Virus record (IMG/VR): IMGVR_UViG_3300023220_000904
Coordinates: 1-42,273 of that record
Length of the DNA stretch: 42,273 nucleotides
Reading direction: 5' to 3' (one strand)
From: a virus
This document shows positions 16,395 through 25,349 of this stretch, piece after piece (the first letter of the stretch is position 1; the number at the start of each line of letters is the position of its first letter). The position numbers and the translations under genes are program-made. Under the pieces are notes generated by a model, which saw only the letters and a program-made list of their open reading frames with translations, had not been told where the DNA came from and searched no databases.

Positions 16395-16588
16395 TTAAAC
16401 CGGTCTAAAAGTGATTCGGATAATTGACGGCAGAAACTTTTATTAAGATCAACCGAAATCGATTTATTATGTTTATACAAAGAGAGCGTTATTTTGTTTT
16501 CATCTTCAGGCCAGTCGATGCCGTAACCTTGGACAAAACCTCCTTTTCCGTTATACGTTTTTAAAGTCACCTTATCTTGTATTCTCAT
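16391..16588 (-). CDS. Small hypothetical protein (65 aa)
   Basis: A compact beta-rich protein with Lys and Asn. It overlaps the tape measure gene by four bases (end of 16585-18474) and the gp43-like gene by four. The family is not recognised; its position between two structural genes suggests a small assembly factor or an insert. Confidence 0.5.
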   Translation of the reverse strand: MRIQDKVTLKTYNGKGGFVQGYGIDWPEDENKITLSLYKHNKSISVDLNKSFCRQLSESLLDRFK

Positions 16589-18474
16589 GGATTCTCTCCC
16601 AGCATGTTGATGATGATCGGCGGGGCGTCGTTGCCTCCGGTATCGACTGAGACTTTAGTTCCTTGAGGCAGTCCTCCGAAATCCAGTTTAACCAGGTGTT
16701 CGATAACCTGTTTGTTGAATCCGGCGAAAAACGGAATATTCAGACCGGGGGTATCGGTGGTGCTGTCCGTCGCGGCAGGCGTAGAAGCTGCAGATGGACT
16801 TCTGCCGGGAGCGAAGGGTAGCACTCCACCGGCGGCGGACAGAGGACTTCTGAACACAGGCTGAATACCGAAAGTAAAACCTCCCTGCGGAATACCTAAA
16901 GCGTGCGCCAGCAGATCGATTTTTCCGGGAATGGGTTCCACCGGAAATCTGAGTCCGGCTTTTATCAGCAGTTTGCGATGGATTTCGGAAATTTTCTCAC
17001 TTAAAGCATCAAACGCCGTAAATTCAATTCCGAAAACATCTCCCAGTTTAGAAACCATGATCGCAAACAGTTTTATGATTCCGCCTATTACAAAAAAAGC
17101 CATCGACAGAATTTCAAAAAAGGTTTCTTTGGCAAAAGTCCCGATTCCTTTGAAAGCCAGAATCCCCTTCTCTTTCAGAAAATCCCAGTTTTTGACCACC
17201 AGAAAGATTCCGACCCCCAGAGCCGTCAAAAGGACGATAATCCCTGTAATAATCAATCCGATAGGATTAGCGATAACCGAAGCATTCCAAAGCCATTGAG
17301 CACCGGTCAAAGTTCTAACAGCATTAACCACAAGTTTTATATCTTTAGCTAAAAGAAAAAAAGAAAGACCTCCCAAAGCGACTTTATTCAACAACCAGCC
17401 AGCGGCCATGATCGGCAGAATCGGAGCCAGTTTTTCCACTACCGGCAGCATAATTGTAAAAGCCTTTCCTATCCCTTTAAAGATAGGCCAGATATCCTTT
17501 CCGAAATTTTTAATTCTTTCCAGACCGTTTACAAACTTTTCTGTAATCAGCCCTTGATTAGCTTTAGCCCACTCGATAGTCTCAGTGGTCACTTTGATGG
17601 CCAGATCAACCCATTTTTTAGCTTCGGGCAGCATGGCTTTCCCGATGGTTGCGGCAAACTGGAGAACAGTATCTTTTAATCTGACGAATCTGGCAGGTAA
17701 AGTCTTAGCCCCAAGTTCAGTAGCCCGGAAAAATTTTCCGCCTGCCGAGGTCATGGCCTTAAAAGCCTTGGTCATTTCCGGTAAAGTAGCCCGGCCTTGC
17801 GTCACCATCTTTCTGGCCGCTGCAGTGTTGACTTTCCACTGTTTAGCCAATTCAGGCAGCAGAGCGACCTGGGCGTTGGTGAACTGACGTATTTCCTGAA
17901 AGGAGGCTTTACTGTTGGTAGCGATCTCACCGGCGGCGAAGGCGATTCTCAACAATCTGTCCTCATCACCTTTAGCCAGATCACCGACTTGTCTCAACAT
18001 CGGAATCAGATTCTCACGGGTAGTCACTCCCATATTAAGCAGCAGGTTAGCGGTAGCAGCTAAACCCCTGAATGAAAAGGGAGTCTCCAGTGTCAGTTTT
18101 CTGAGATCAACTACGGTCTGTTTACCTTTTTCGATACTGTTGAACAACACTCTGAAATCAACCTCGGCCTTCTCTACTTTCCCGGCCTCAGTGAAAAAGG
18201 CTGTGAATGCGGAAGTAGCTCCTCGCAATCCTTTACGAATCAGGTCAGCCGCCAGAATTCCTCCGGTGATTCCTCTGAAGGCTTGCGCTCTCTGTTGAAG
18301 ACGGTCGATATTCCGGGAAAAGGTCCTTTCAAACTGACTGGAAGCTCTTCCGGCCTGTCGGAAAGAAGACTTAGCGTCCCGACTGAACAAACCGATGGTC
18401 TTGGTCGTCCGCTGGAATAACCTTCCAGCGTTGCTTGTGACTATTAATTGAGTACTGACAGAGAAATCAGCCAT
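16585..18474 (-). CDS. Tape measure protein
   Basis: 629 aa. A helical N-terminus (to ~330) is followed by three or four hydrophobic segments at ~355-385, ~410-440 and ~455-485, and a low-complexity Ser/Ala/Pro/Thr stretch near 550-580. This is the usual tape measure design (Mu gp42): it sets tail length and is ejected. It immediately follows the frameshifted chaperone gene, whose stop codon abuts this ATG. Confidence 0.85.
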   Translation of the reverse strand: MADFSVSTQLIVTSNAGRLFQRTTKTIGLFSRDAKSSFRQAGRASSQFERTFSRNIDRLQQRAQAFRGITGGILAADLIRKGLRGATSAFTAFFTEAGKVEKAEVDFRVLFNSIEKGKQTVVDLRKLTLETPFSFRGLAATANLLLNMGVTTRENLIPMLRQVGDLAKGDEDRLLRIAFAAGEIATNSKASFQEIRQFTNAQVALLPELAKQWKVNTAAARKMVTQGRATLPEMTKAFKAMTSAGGKFFRATELGAKTLPARFVRLKDTVLQFAATIGKAMLPEAKKWVDLAIKVTTETIEWAKANQGLITEKFVNGLERIKNFGKDIWPIFKGIGKAFTIMLPVVEKLAPILPIMAAGWLLNKVALGGLSFFLLAKDIKLVVNAVRTLTGAQWLWNASVIANPIGLIITGIIVLLTALGVGIFLVVKNWDFLKEKGILAFKGIGTFAKETFFEILSMAFFVIGGIIKLFAIMVSKLGDVFGIEFTAFDALSEKISEIHRKLLIKAGLRFPVEPIPGKIDLLAHALGIPQGGFTFGIQPVFRSPLSAAGGVLPFAPGRSPSAASTPAATDSTTDTPGLNIPFFAGFNKQVIEHLVKLDFGGLPQGTKVSVDTGGNDAPPIIINMLGENP

Positions 18475-18621
18475 TTATTTTACAGGTTTATTTCTGATCT
18501 TATCGAGTTCAACAGCGTGTTCAGTCCAGTATCTGATGGAACTGAAGCTCATTCTTTCAATCTCCAGAGGCGAGACCTGATGAGCGAATAAATAAAACAT
18601 TTTCGAGTGAAGAATCGGCAT
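18475..18621 (-). CDS. -1 frame extension of the chaperone (48-codon ORF)
   Basis: It has its own ATG (18619-18621) but is better read as the frameshifted tail of the chaperone, because its frame is continuous with the slippery site. It resembles gpE'-type ends (EIERMSFSSIRYWTEHA). If it were translated alone it would be a 48-aa peptide. Its stop at 18475-18477 abuts the tape measure ATG. Confidence 0.65.
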   Translation of the reverse strand: MPILHSKMFYLFAHQVSPLEIERMSFSSIRYWTEHAVELDKIRNKPVK

Positions 18622-19091
18622 TACACGTTTAGTAAGAAAAAACCCAAGCATTCGACCACGACTAAATCCGACCCTTTAAATTTTACAATATCAGACAATC
18701 CCAGATTAGCCATATTAGCGATTACCGAATAAGTACGCTCAGTAATCATAGCAACGTTCGAAGTTTCATTAGTACTCAATTTCTGATCCTGAACTTTATG
18801 AATTCCCAACAATTCAGAGTATGTGATCTCAGTTCCGGAAGATAGTTTGTGAGTAATCACCAATTCTCCCTTCTCACCGTTTTCGATAGTGAGAATACCT
18901 TTCCTGATTACGATAACCATTTTATCGTAATGAATCTCACAGGCTTTTATCATTTCCTCATTAGTGATAGTATCAGCCGAAATTTCATAATAACTGAGAA
19001 ATTCATGGATCTGAGCTTCAGCGACTTCCTGACTGATCGGAAAATCGTTCTTTAACTTAAAACTTCTGAATCCGACTTTTTTATTTTTCAT
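18475..19091 (-). CDS. Tail assembly chaperone with programmed -1 frameshift (gpE/E', Mu gp41-like)
   Basis: The short product (18621-19091, 156 aa) fits the tail chaperone E/41/14 family: VITHKLSSGTEITYSELLGI near the middle, then a helix and a C-terminal LVVVECLGFF. Near its end the codons T TTT TTC (heptamer at 18636-18642) are in the frame needed for -1 slippage. Slippage yields a ~205-aa product whose last ~53 residues are read from the -1 frame (ending FSSIRYWTEHAVELDK...) and stop directly before the tape measure ATG. This reproduces the G/G-T or E/E' arrangement of tailed phages. Confidence 0.8.
18636..18642 (-). promoter_or_regulatory. Slippery heptamer for -1 frameshift
   Basis: Read on the minus strand, the bases are T TTT TTC, split by the zero frame exactly as X XXY YYZ requires. 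Three Gs precede it. The zero-frame stop follows six codons later, so slippage decides between 156- and ~205-residue products. Confidence 0.75.
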
Positions 19092-19107
19092 ATTTATTTA
19101 TTTTGGT

Positions 19108-19482
19108 TTAACCAACGAAAATGATAAAGCCGTTTTCCGGCTGCAGTTTTATAGTGGCTTTCTGATCAGCCGTGGTATAGCTTACATAATCGATATTCCC
19201 GAAATCAGTGAACCGGTCGCCGTTAGCATCAGTGAAACTGATTTTAAAAGGTATGGTTTTATCGTTGAGTTCGTTTAAAAGTTCATGCTGCAAAGCACTG
19301 GCTCTAACCGTCAGAGCATCAGCCTCCTGATTGTGTCTGGTTTTTTTATTATAATTACGACCGCTGGTAGCGATGGACTCATTATCGAATTTACCTCCTT
19401 TCAGAGAAATATCGACGTCGCCGAAGGCGTCTAATCTGAGTCCGTCTAAATTAACTTCTCTTATTGTTCCGGAACCTGCCAT
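19108..19482 (-). CDS. Tail tube protein, Mu gpM-like
   Basis: 124 aa, beta-rich. Its N-terminus (MAGSGTIREVNLDGLRL) and the following DVDISLKGGKFDN segment fit the Mu M/tail-tube family. It lies between the sheath and the chaperone, the order found in Mu and P2 (sheath, tube, chaperone, tape measure). It should polymerise into the inner tube of the tail. Confidence 0.75.
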   Translation of the reverse strand: MAGSGTIREVNLDGLRLDAFGDVDISLKGGKFDNESIATSGRNYNKKTRHNQEADALTVRASALQHELLNELNDKTIPFKISFTDANGDRFTDFGNIDYVSYTTADQKATIKLQPENGFIIFVG

Positions 19483-19493
19483 TTATGTTCTCC

Positions 19494-21080
19494 TTAATTT
19501 TGTGCTAAAATAGTCAGACTAACATCAAACTGAATCGTATTATCGAAAATACCGCCCTCACCGGACAGGATACCGGGCATCAGCACCTTAAAACCTCTGC
19601 CGCTGGTCAGAACAGTAACCAAAGATGGATCGGATTTCAATCGTTGAATCGTAAAATCAGCGGTAAAAAACCATGCTTTACGGCCGAAAAGACGTGCCAG
19701 ATTTACCACATCATCAACCGCATCGGTACGATCACGTACTTTTTCCTGATCAACATTATCAGTGACTTTATTAGAGTCCTCCACGATGGTGATATTCTGC
19801 CAGAAAGCCCGCTCGAAATTGGCTTTGTTATTGGCTTCCAGATTCTGAATAATGGCGATGTTACGCATGGAACGATAACCGTTGGATTCAGGCACCACCG
19901 CGGCCGGACGGTAGAAGCTGATCACGTCCTGGACGGTGAGCGTAAGATTTTTAACCTGAGTGGTACCGACCCCGTTTCGGATAGCGTCATCTCGCAAAGT
20001 ATAGTCGTTCGTCCAGCGGTCGGAACCCAGGGAAGTCGGGGGCATATTCGGAATAATTTTATTAACGTAATTGTCCTGCGCTCTCAGATTATTGGTACGG
20101 GCCATGATTCCGACAACCGAAGCCGCGATTTCCATCGGATGATAAAACTCTCCGGGAGCACCGATAACACCGTTAGTACGATCCAGTTCAGCCCTGCCGT
20201 CGGCTGCTGAAATCAGAGTAGTCAAAGCTCCGGTACCGGGAACTGTATCTCCGACCAAAGCGCGGAAGGCTCTCGCCACTGTTTTTGAATAATTCCCGAC
20301 GAAGTCATTTCCGACGCCGTTGTAAACTGAGATTTTATCCAGAGTAGATGTATCCTGGCCGTAACCGCAGATGACATCGGTGAAAAAGTTCTCGTTCTGA
20401 TTATCTCCGGTACCCAGTCCGTCCAGAGCTGTCTGGACATCCGGCGTTCCGGCTCCGGAAGCCATGTCGGTGATAACCGCCAGGACTCCGACAGGAGACT
20501 CATCTCTGGCTCTGAGATTAAAAGCCAGGGTGATATCATTACCCCAAAGCCCCTCGCTTTTGGATGTGAAATCAACCTGAGCGAGAGTGCCGCCGTTTAC
20601 CGCAGCGGTAACAGGCAGGGTTTTATCGGCGGTGACAGCCGCCACTACTTTCAGGGCGATATCATCGTCTGTTTCTCCGGCAATCAGGTTGATAGCAGCC
20701 ACCAGCACACCGGCGATATAAAGAAACAACTGCCCGGCCACCACTCCGGTTGACCCGGTAAAGTCGATATCTCCGACAGCCTGGGCACCACCCCCGGCTT
20801 CACCTTGCAGAATCATCCAGGTTTCCGCTCCCTGTGATCCCTCGAAGGCTCTGATCGCCAGCCGGTGAGCCATGAAACCGTCACCGGCCTCAATTCCGGC
20901 TTCGTTAGCGTTAAAAATTCTGAACGGGACATCTTCCACCACCGAAGTCAGAAGCGGATCATAAGTAGCGATAATCAGAATTTTCCGAAGGACGATCTCG
21001 ACGATCTGAGCAAACTGTACGTTTTCAACTCCGGCACTATTACCGGAGGCCAGTGCGCCCGGCAATCCGAATTCAGCCAT
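19494..21080 (-). CDS. Contractile tail sheath protein, Mu gpL-like
   Basis: 528 aa. Family-like features include an N-terminal VPFRIFNANEAG strand region, the low-complexity domain with FTGSTGVVAGQLFLYIAG, the segment TDVICGYGQDT, and a C-terminal half with KNLTLTVQDVISFYRPA and a final IQFDVSLTILAQN. It polymerises outside the tail tube and contracts at infection. Residues of the N-terminal segment and 37 of 41 bases (20935-20975) reappear in the small gene at 30780-31013. Confidence 0.85.
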   Translation of the reverse strand: MAEFGLPGALASGNSAGVENVQFAQIVEIVLRKILIIATYDPLLTSVVEDVPFRIFNANEAGIEAGDGFMAHRLAIRAFEGSQGAETWMILQGEAGGGAQAVGDIDFTGSTGVVAGQLFLYIAGVLVAAINLIAGETDDDIALKVVAAVTADKTLPVTAAVNGGTLAQVDFTSKSEGLWGNDITLAFNLRARDESPVGVLAVITDMASGAGTPDVQTALDGLGTGDNQNENFFTDVICGYGQDTSTLDKISVYNGVGNDFVGNYSKTVARAFRALVGDTVPGTGALTTLISAADGRAELDRTNGVIGAPGEFYHPMEIAASVVGIMARTNNLRAQDNYVNKIIPNMPPTSLGSDRWTNDYTLRDDAIRNGVGTTQVKNLTLTVQDVISFYRPAAVVPESNGYRSMRNIAIIQNLEANNKANFERAFWQNITIVEDSNKVTDNVDQEKVRDRTDAVDDVVNLARLFGRKAWFFTADFTIQRLKSDPSLVTVLTSGRGFKVLMPGILSGEGGIFDNTIQFDVSLTILAQN

Positions 21081-21104
21081 AATTTATCTCCTAATTAAAT
21101 ATAT

Positions 21105-21794
21105 TTAGTCATTCTCGACAAAAACTCCGGTTTTAGTCACCGTGTCATCGTTAAGTTCCAATTCCAGATCGATCTCGGACTTCTCACCTGCCGGCGGTCC
21201 GATCGGAACAGCTCCGTCCACCACTTCATCGGCTCGACATTCCAAAGTCATCAGAGCCACCATCCGGACTAAATCTCCGCCTTCTTTGGCTCTCATCGGC
21301 TCGGTTTTATCGACAGCCGTAACCATCCTGCCCTGTACTCTGACCGGGGAAGACGGTTCGATACGATCCACACCCAGGTCGCGATTTTTCGCATTCATCA
21401 CGATCTGATAAACAATCCGGATCAGTTCATCGAGCAGAGCGTCGCAGCGGGCCTCGGCCAGTTTCATCTGAGCCAGAGCGTCCCGTCTGAAAACCTGAGC
21501 TTCCGGTTCGGGTAAAGTCTTCTCCAGTACCAGCAGATCGGCTTTGGAATCAGCCGCCACCGTCATTTCGATATTGATGGTGATATTATGAAAAGGTTTT
21601 TTGAGACCGCCGCCGAACTTACCTCCGGCGTAATAAACGGCTACTTTTCTTCTCTCGTTCAGGACTCCGTCCGATCCCAGGTGCGGCATGGGAAAATCAA
21701 GGGTTTGGAAAAGATCGCCCTGAACCGGTTGCAATACGTTTTCAATCAGACTTTTTTTAATGACCTCGAAGGCCATCAGATCGCTGAGACTCAT
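21105..21794 (-). CDS. Putative head-tail/tail completion protein (229 aa)
   Basis: I place it by position: between capsid and sheath genes, where Mu has gp36-gp38 connectors and tail terminators. The protein is soluble with an acidic C-terminal ~40 residues. No specific family is recognised. It overlaps the previous gene by four bases. Confidence 0.5.
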   Translation of the reverse strand: MSLSDLMAFEVIKKSLIENVLQPVQGDLFQTLDFPMPHLGSDGVLNERRKVAVYYAGGKFGGGLKKPFHNITINIEMTVAADSKADLLVLEKTLPEPEAQVFRRDALAQMKLAEARCDALLDELIRIVYQIVMNAKNRDLGVDRIEPSSPVRVQGRMVTAVDKTEPMRAKEGGDLVRMVALMTLECRADEVVDGAVPIGPPAGEKSEIDLELELNDDTVTKTGVFVEND

Positions 21795-22198
21795 GACTGC
21801 GTCAACCTCTGGAGTTTGAGCTGAATATAATTCAAAGTATTAAAAAGTTTAGGCGGACCTGATAAAGTGTAGCTCCGCGTTTCATCGGTCAGCGGTGATT
21901 TAGGAATTCTGACCACCCACTGGGCGGTGGGTTCTGAAAATCGCTCTTCAGGCACCCGTTCCAGATCATCCAGAAAAATACTGACCACCGGACGTTGCAC
22001 CATCGTGTCCATCCCGGTGGCGAAATCGACATCCCGGCTTTCCCACATCACCATTCCCATGATTTTTTTAGTAGGATCAGCCTTCGACTGAGTATAAAGC
22101 TTACCGTCAAGATCAATCAGCTCCACCGGCTGATTAAAATCATTCCGGATGATATCACCCACGGTTTCCGTGATTTCCTTCAGTAGAGGATTAGTCAT
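21791..22198 (-). CDS. Putative head-tail connector (135 aa)
   Basis: A soluble protein whose compact mixed alpha/beta pattern (VVSIFLDDLERVPEERFSEP...AQWVVRIP) resembles head-tail joining proteins of myo- and siphophages. There is no definite family match. Its location between the capsid and sheath supports a neck role. Confidence 0.45.
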   Translation of the reverse strand: MTNPLLKEITETVGDIIRNDFNQPVELIDLDGKLYTQSKADPTKKIMGMVMWESRDVDFATGMDTMVQRPVVSIFLDDLERVPEERFSEPTAQWVVRIPKSPLTDETRSYTLSGPPKLFNTLNYIQLKLQRLTQS

Positions 22199-22200
22199 GA

Positions 22201-22497
22201 TCAGAAGTCCACATCGTCATCAATATTATTCTCCTTCTGCTGATCGGATTCCGTCAGATCATCTTCTGAAAGCTCAGGGGTTTTATTCTTCTCAGCTTCT
22301 TTCAAAGCCGCAGCTTCCTTTTTATCCTGCTCTTTCAGATAATCCTTCATCGGGATCAGATTAGCGGTAAAAAAATTACGATATTCCTTTGAACTCTGAA
22401 ATTGTTTCATCAGATATTCCGGCAGGGTGTCACCCGGTTTAAAGGTTTTTGCTCCCACCGTAATACTTTTTCCCATCTGTACCGTGGTCTGTTCCAT
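22201..22497 (-). CDS. Small acidic hypothetical protein (98 aa)
   Basis: The N-terminal half is soluble and mixed; the C-terminal half is a charged Lys/Glu then Asp-rich tail. It sits among head-tail genes, so it may be a minor head or assembly factor, comparable in position to Mu gp35. No family is recognised. Confidence 0.45.
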   Translation of the reverse strand: MEQTTVQMGKSITVGAKTFKPGDTLPEYLMKQFQSSKEYRNFFTANLIPMKDYLKEQDKKEAAALKEAEKNKTPELSEDDLTESDQQKENNIDDDVDF

Positions 22498-22500
22498 AAT

Positions 22501-23136
22501 TTATCCCGGCCCCGCTTTTGTTTCAAGATTGACGAGTCCGGGGTCATCATTAAGGTTTACATTATCACCTTCATTTTCCCGGTCATCCTCGGTAATAGGA
22601 ATTCCTTTTTTAGTCAGCTTCTTCTCCAGCTTCCCGACTTGTTTATGAAGCTTATCATTGTGTTTTTTGAGAGTTTTATTAGCCGAGGTCAGATCCTCAA
22701 CCTCTATTTTCAATTCCCGATTTTGACCGCACTTGGTTTGATAAGCTTCGTCTTTATTCAATAATCTCTCCCCAAGTTTTTTATACGCAGGTGATTTCTC
22801 AACATCATCTGAATTACCTGCTTTAGCATCACTCAGCTCTTTATTCTTCTGAGCCAGATCGACCGAAGCTTCAGTCAAAGTTGAAATAGTAGTTTTCAAA
22901 TCCGCTATTTCAGCCTGCAGCTTTTTAACGGCTTCCTGAGTATTCTTTCCGGCCTGCTGACGAGCCAGAGTCGCAGTAAGCCCGGACATCTGTTTTTTGT
23001 CAACAAAGTACTTGATTCTTTTCTCTCCCAGATATTCCAGCACTTCCACCGGTATTATCTTATTCGGGTAAACATCCTTCCCGTCTTTACCCGCAGAAAG
23101 TACTCCCGGACCTAACCAGTATATTTCTTTATTCAT
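22501..23136 (-). CDS. Coiled-coil structural protein (211 aa)
   Basis: A short N-terminal globular piece (~55 residues) is followed by two long coiled-coil stretches (~60-105 and ~120-175) and an acidic, Asn-rich end. It is the first gene after the capsid gene. A fibrous head or neck protein, or an accessory scaffold, would fit; nothing proves it. Confidence 0.5.
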   Translation of the reverse strand: MNKEIYWLGPGVLSAGKDGKDVYPNKIIPVEVLEYLGEKRIKYFVDKKQMSGLTATLARQQAGKNTQEAVKKLQAEIADLKTTISTLTEASVDLAQKNKELSDAKAGNSDDVEKSPAYKKLGERLLNKDEAYQTKCGQNRELKIEVEDLTSANKTLKKHNDKLHKQVGKLEKKLTKKGIPITEDDRENEGDNVNLNDDPGLVNLETKAGPG

Positions 23137-23147
23137 TTTCTCCTGTA

Positions 23148-24353
23148 TTAAGCGGCTGCAAGACCTGTTAAGACGGCAATCGAATCAGTCATGGTCGTAG
23201 CGTAAATAGGAGCGGACTCAGTGACGACCCGGATCACCTGCTGATCACGTTCAAAGGCGTAGGTATGAAACATCCGGGAATCGAAAATACCGTCAACGGG
23301 TTTATTTTCCGGCATCGGAATATCATCCGGAGTAAAACCGAAACGATCCAGATACCATTGAATCTGGCCGGTGGTAGGATCAAGGGCTTGGCCGGGACCG
23401 AAATAACGATCATGACGGGCTTGAGACCAAGCGACTATAGCCTTATCCTGATCCATAAAATAAATATTGATGCCTTTAGGGTTTTCATATAACTGATTAT
23501 AATTAAAGACCCAAAGTTCACGGCCCTTCGGTGTCATCAGAACACCTCTGGGTTCCAGACCTCCCGGCCCGGTAAAACGTTTGAATTTTTCCGGCAGTCG
23601 AGATGCGGAATTAATATCAATAGATCCCTGATCAAGCCGCCGAGTCTCGAAAAACGTCTTTATTTCAGGTTGAGCGAGAAAATCGACCATCGCATTTCGT
23701 CCGATGATAATCATATCGGCCAGGACTTTTCCGTTTTCATGTACCTTATCAGCGGCTTTATCAATATCGAACATAATTTCATTGCCGCCCTCACTCCAGT
23801 CTGAGCCAGTGATAGTATTGTCGACACTGCGTCGCCAGTCATAAATGAGATTAGCATTGGTGGTACCGAGAATAGCCGGCATTTTACCATCCAGAATCGA
23901 CCTGGAAGCCATCAGTTCATGGGTTCCCATGTGTTTTTTAATAATGGCCAGATGTTTTTTACGAGCCAGTTTACGCAGACGGTCGGCTTTAGTCATTCCG
24001 CTGTAAGGACGTTCTCCGAGCAGACGGTTCATGGCCTGTTCAGCATTAAGCGAAACAGCCTCTCTGACCAGAGGGAAAACCCGACTGAAAGCCGAGAACT
24101 GATCTCCGGTTTCCACTTCGGTGTCGGTGAAAGTACCGGTGATGCCGCGCAGAACAGTAGCGGCGATGGTACGCCCGGAACGTTCAATATCAATATCAAA
24201 CGCCTGGGTATCAAAAAGAAAATTAGTTTCACCTCCGTTAATCAGATTACCGAAAAAGGAGAGAAACCCGCTGGAAACTCCGATCATTTTTTCATCAGCG
24301 AATGAACCCTGATAAAAACGGGAGTAATTATTGGGAGCAATTAAGTCAGGCAT
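23148..24353 (-). CDS. Major capsid protein, lambda gpE-like
   Basis: 401 aa. The family pattern (Phage_cap_E) is visible: an extended N-terminal region, FSRVFPLVREAVSLNAEQAMNR-type helix, and the central segment with GTHELMASRSILDGKMPAIL, then DWRRSVDN. The middle carries the usual beta-rich domain. It lies after the gpD-like decoration gene, as in lambda (D, E). It builds the icosahedral shell. Confidence 0.85.
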   Translation of the reverse strand: MPDLIAPNNYSRFYQGSFADEKMIGVSSGFLSFFGNLINGGETNFLFDTQAFDIDIERSGRTIAATVLRGITGTFTDTEVETGDQFSAFSRVFPLVREAVSLNAEQAMNRLLGERPYSGMTKADRLRKLARKKHLAIIKKHMGTHELMASRSILDGKMPAILGTTNANLIYDWRRSVDNTITGSDWSEGGNEIMFDIDKAADKVHENGKVLADMIIIGRNAMVDFLAQPEIKTFFETRRLDQGSIDINSASRLPEKFKRFTGPGGLEPRGVLMTPKGRELWVFNYNQLYENPKGINIYFMDQDKAIVAWSQARHDRYFGPGQALDPTTGQIQWYLDRFGFTPDDIPMPENKPVDGIFDSRMFHTYAFERDQQVIRVVTESAPIYATTMTDSIAVLTGLAAA

Positions 24354-24407
24354 TATATCGTACCTTTTTAGTTGGTTTACGGTTTTAAGTATCTGTCAAT
24401 TCGTCAG

Positions 24408-24875
24408 TCAGTTTTCAAAACCGGCTCGATTAATGGTTGAAACAGGAATAAGCTGTCGTCTGCGTAATACATCTTCCACGGTTCTGGCGTTTACCGTACC
24501 GGCAGCGATGATCGTCGCAAGCAGTTTAGAATTTTCGATAATCAGTCTGGTATCATCGAAAGTGGCGTTATCCGTCAGAATAGCGACCAGCGAAACATCA
24601 CCGTCTATAATATCCTGTTCGGGGATAGTCGCCCCCAAATAGATACCGCCCGGATCAGCAGTGCCGTCGGTAGCGGTTTCATCCGTGTAACTGGTGAATT
24701 TACCGTTAGCGGAGATTTGAGCGAGCAGAGTGAAGGTTTCCAGATCGCCGGAACGACCGCCGTCCTGCTCGAAAACAGCGTTACCAAGATTTTTAGGGTG
24801 TCCTTCCAGCACGAAGGGACGAGTATCGACATCGGTTCGCTTCTGGACAGGTTGATAATTAGGAGCACCGGACAT
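24408..24875 (-). CDS. Head decoration protein, lambda gpD-like
   Basis: 155 aa. The segment LGNAVFEQDGGRSGDLETFT and the middle GGIYLGATIPEQDIIDGDVSLVAIL match the gpD/head-decoration family. It trimerises on the capsid surface after expansion. It lies between the protease/scaffold gene and the capsid gene, as in lambda C-D-E. Confidence 0.8.
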   Translation of the reverse strand: MSGAPNYQPVQKRTDVDTRPFVLEGHPKNLGNAVFEQDGGRSGDLETFTLLAQISANGKFTSYTDETATDGTADPGGIYLGATIPEQDIIDGDVSLVAILTDNATFDDTRLIIENSKLLATIIAAGTVNARTVEDVLRRRQLIPVSTINRAGFEN

Positions 24876-24923
24876 AGTTAAATCCTCGGATAAGATTAAA
24901 GATTATTTCAGTTAAAGTAAGTC

Positions 24924-25349
24924 TTAGAAACTTTTTGACCTTTCGATAGCGGCCTTCATATCCTCCTCGTTTCTGACCACGCCATCAGTGGAAGCCTTAG
25001 AAATATCAGGGTCAGTATCGCCGATTTTATCAGTCTCTTTTTTAGCCTCGGATGAATTATCCTTTTCGTGCATCATATCGTAAGTGGTGATTGCCGTTGA
25101 TAAGACAATCATCGACTCTTCCCCTTTCAGGACTTTTACGGCCACGTTCCGAATGATTTCATTTTCAAAATAAGTACTGCCTTCTTTCATGTAAGACATG
25201 GCCTGAGTCATCCGGCCCTGGACTTCCTCAGCACCCTCGGTTTTTCCGGTTGTTTTTCCTTTATTAAATTCAGCCGTCAGCTTCTGATCCAAGTCTGCTT
25301 TCACTTCCGGATGAGCTGCCAGCACTTCTTCTATCGTCTTAAAAGCCAT
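24924..25349 (-). CDS. Scaffold protein from internal start (Nu3-like)
   Basis: It is in frame with the protease gene and begins at ATG 25347-25349 (MAFKTIEEVL). A strong Shine-Dalgarno AGGAG (25359-25363 on the opposite strand) is nine bases before the ATG, in the low-complexity linker following the protease domain. The product is 141 aa: helical and charged. Internal scaffolds of this kind are known from lambda C/Nu3. Confidence 0.7.
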   Translation of the reverse strand: MAFKTIEEVLAAHPEVKADLDQKLTAEFNKGKTTGKTEGAEEVQGRMTQAMSYMKEGSTYFENEIIRNVAVKVLKGEESMIVLSTAITTYDMMHEKDNSSEAKKETDKIGDTDPDISKASTDGVVRNEEDMKAAIERSKSF

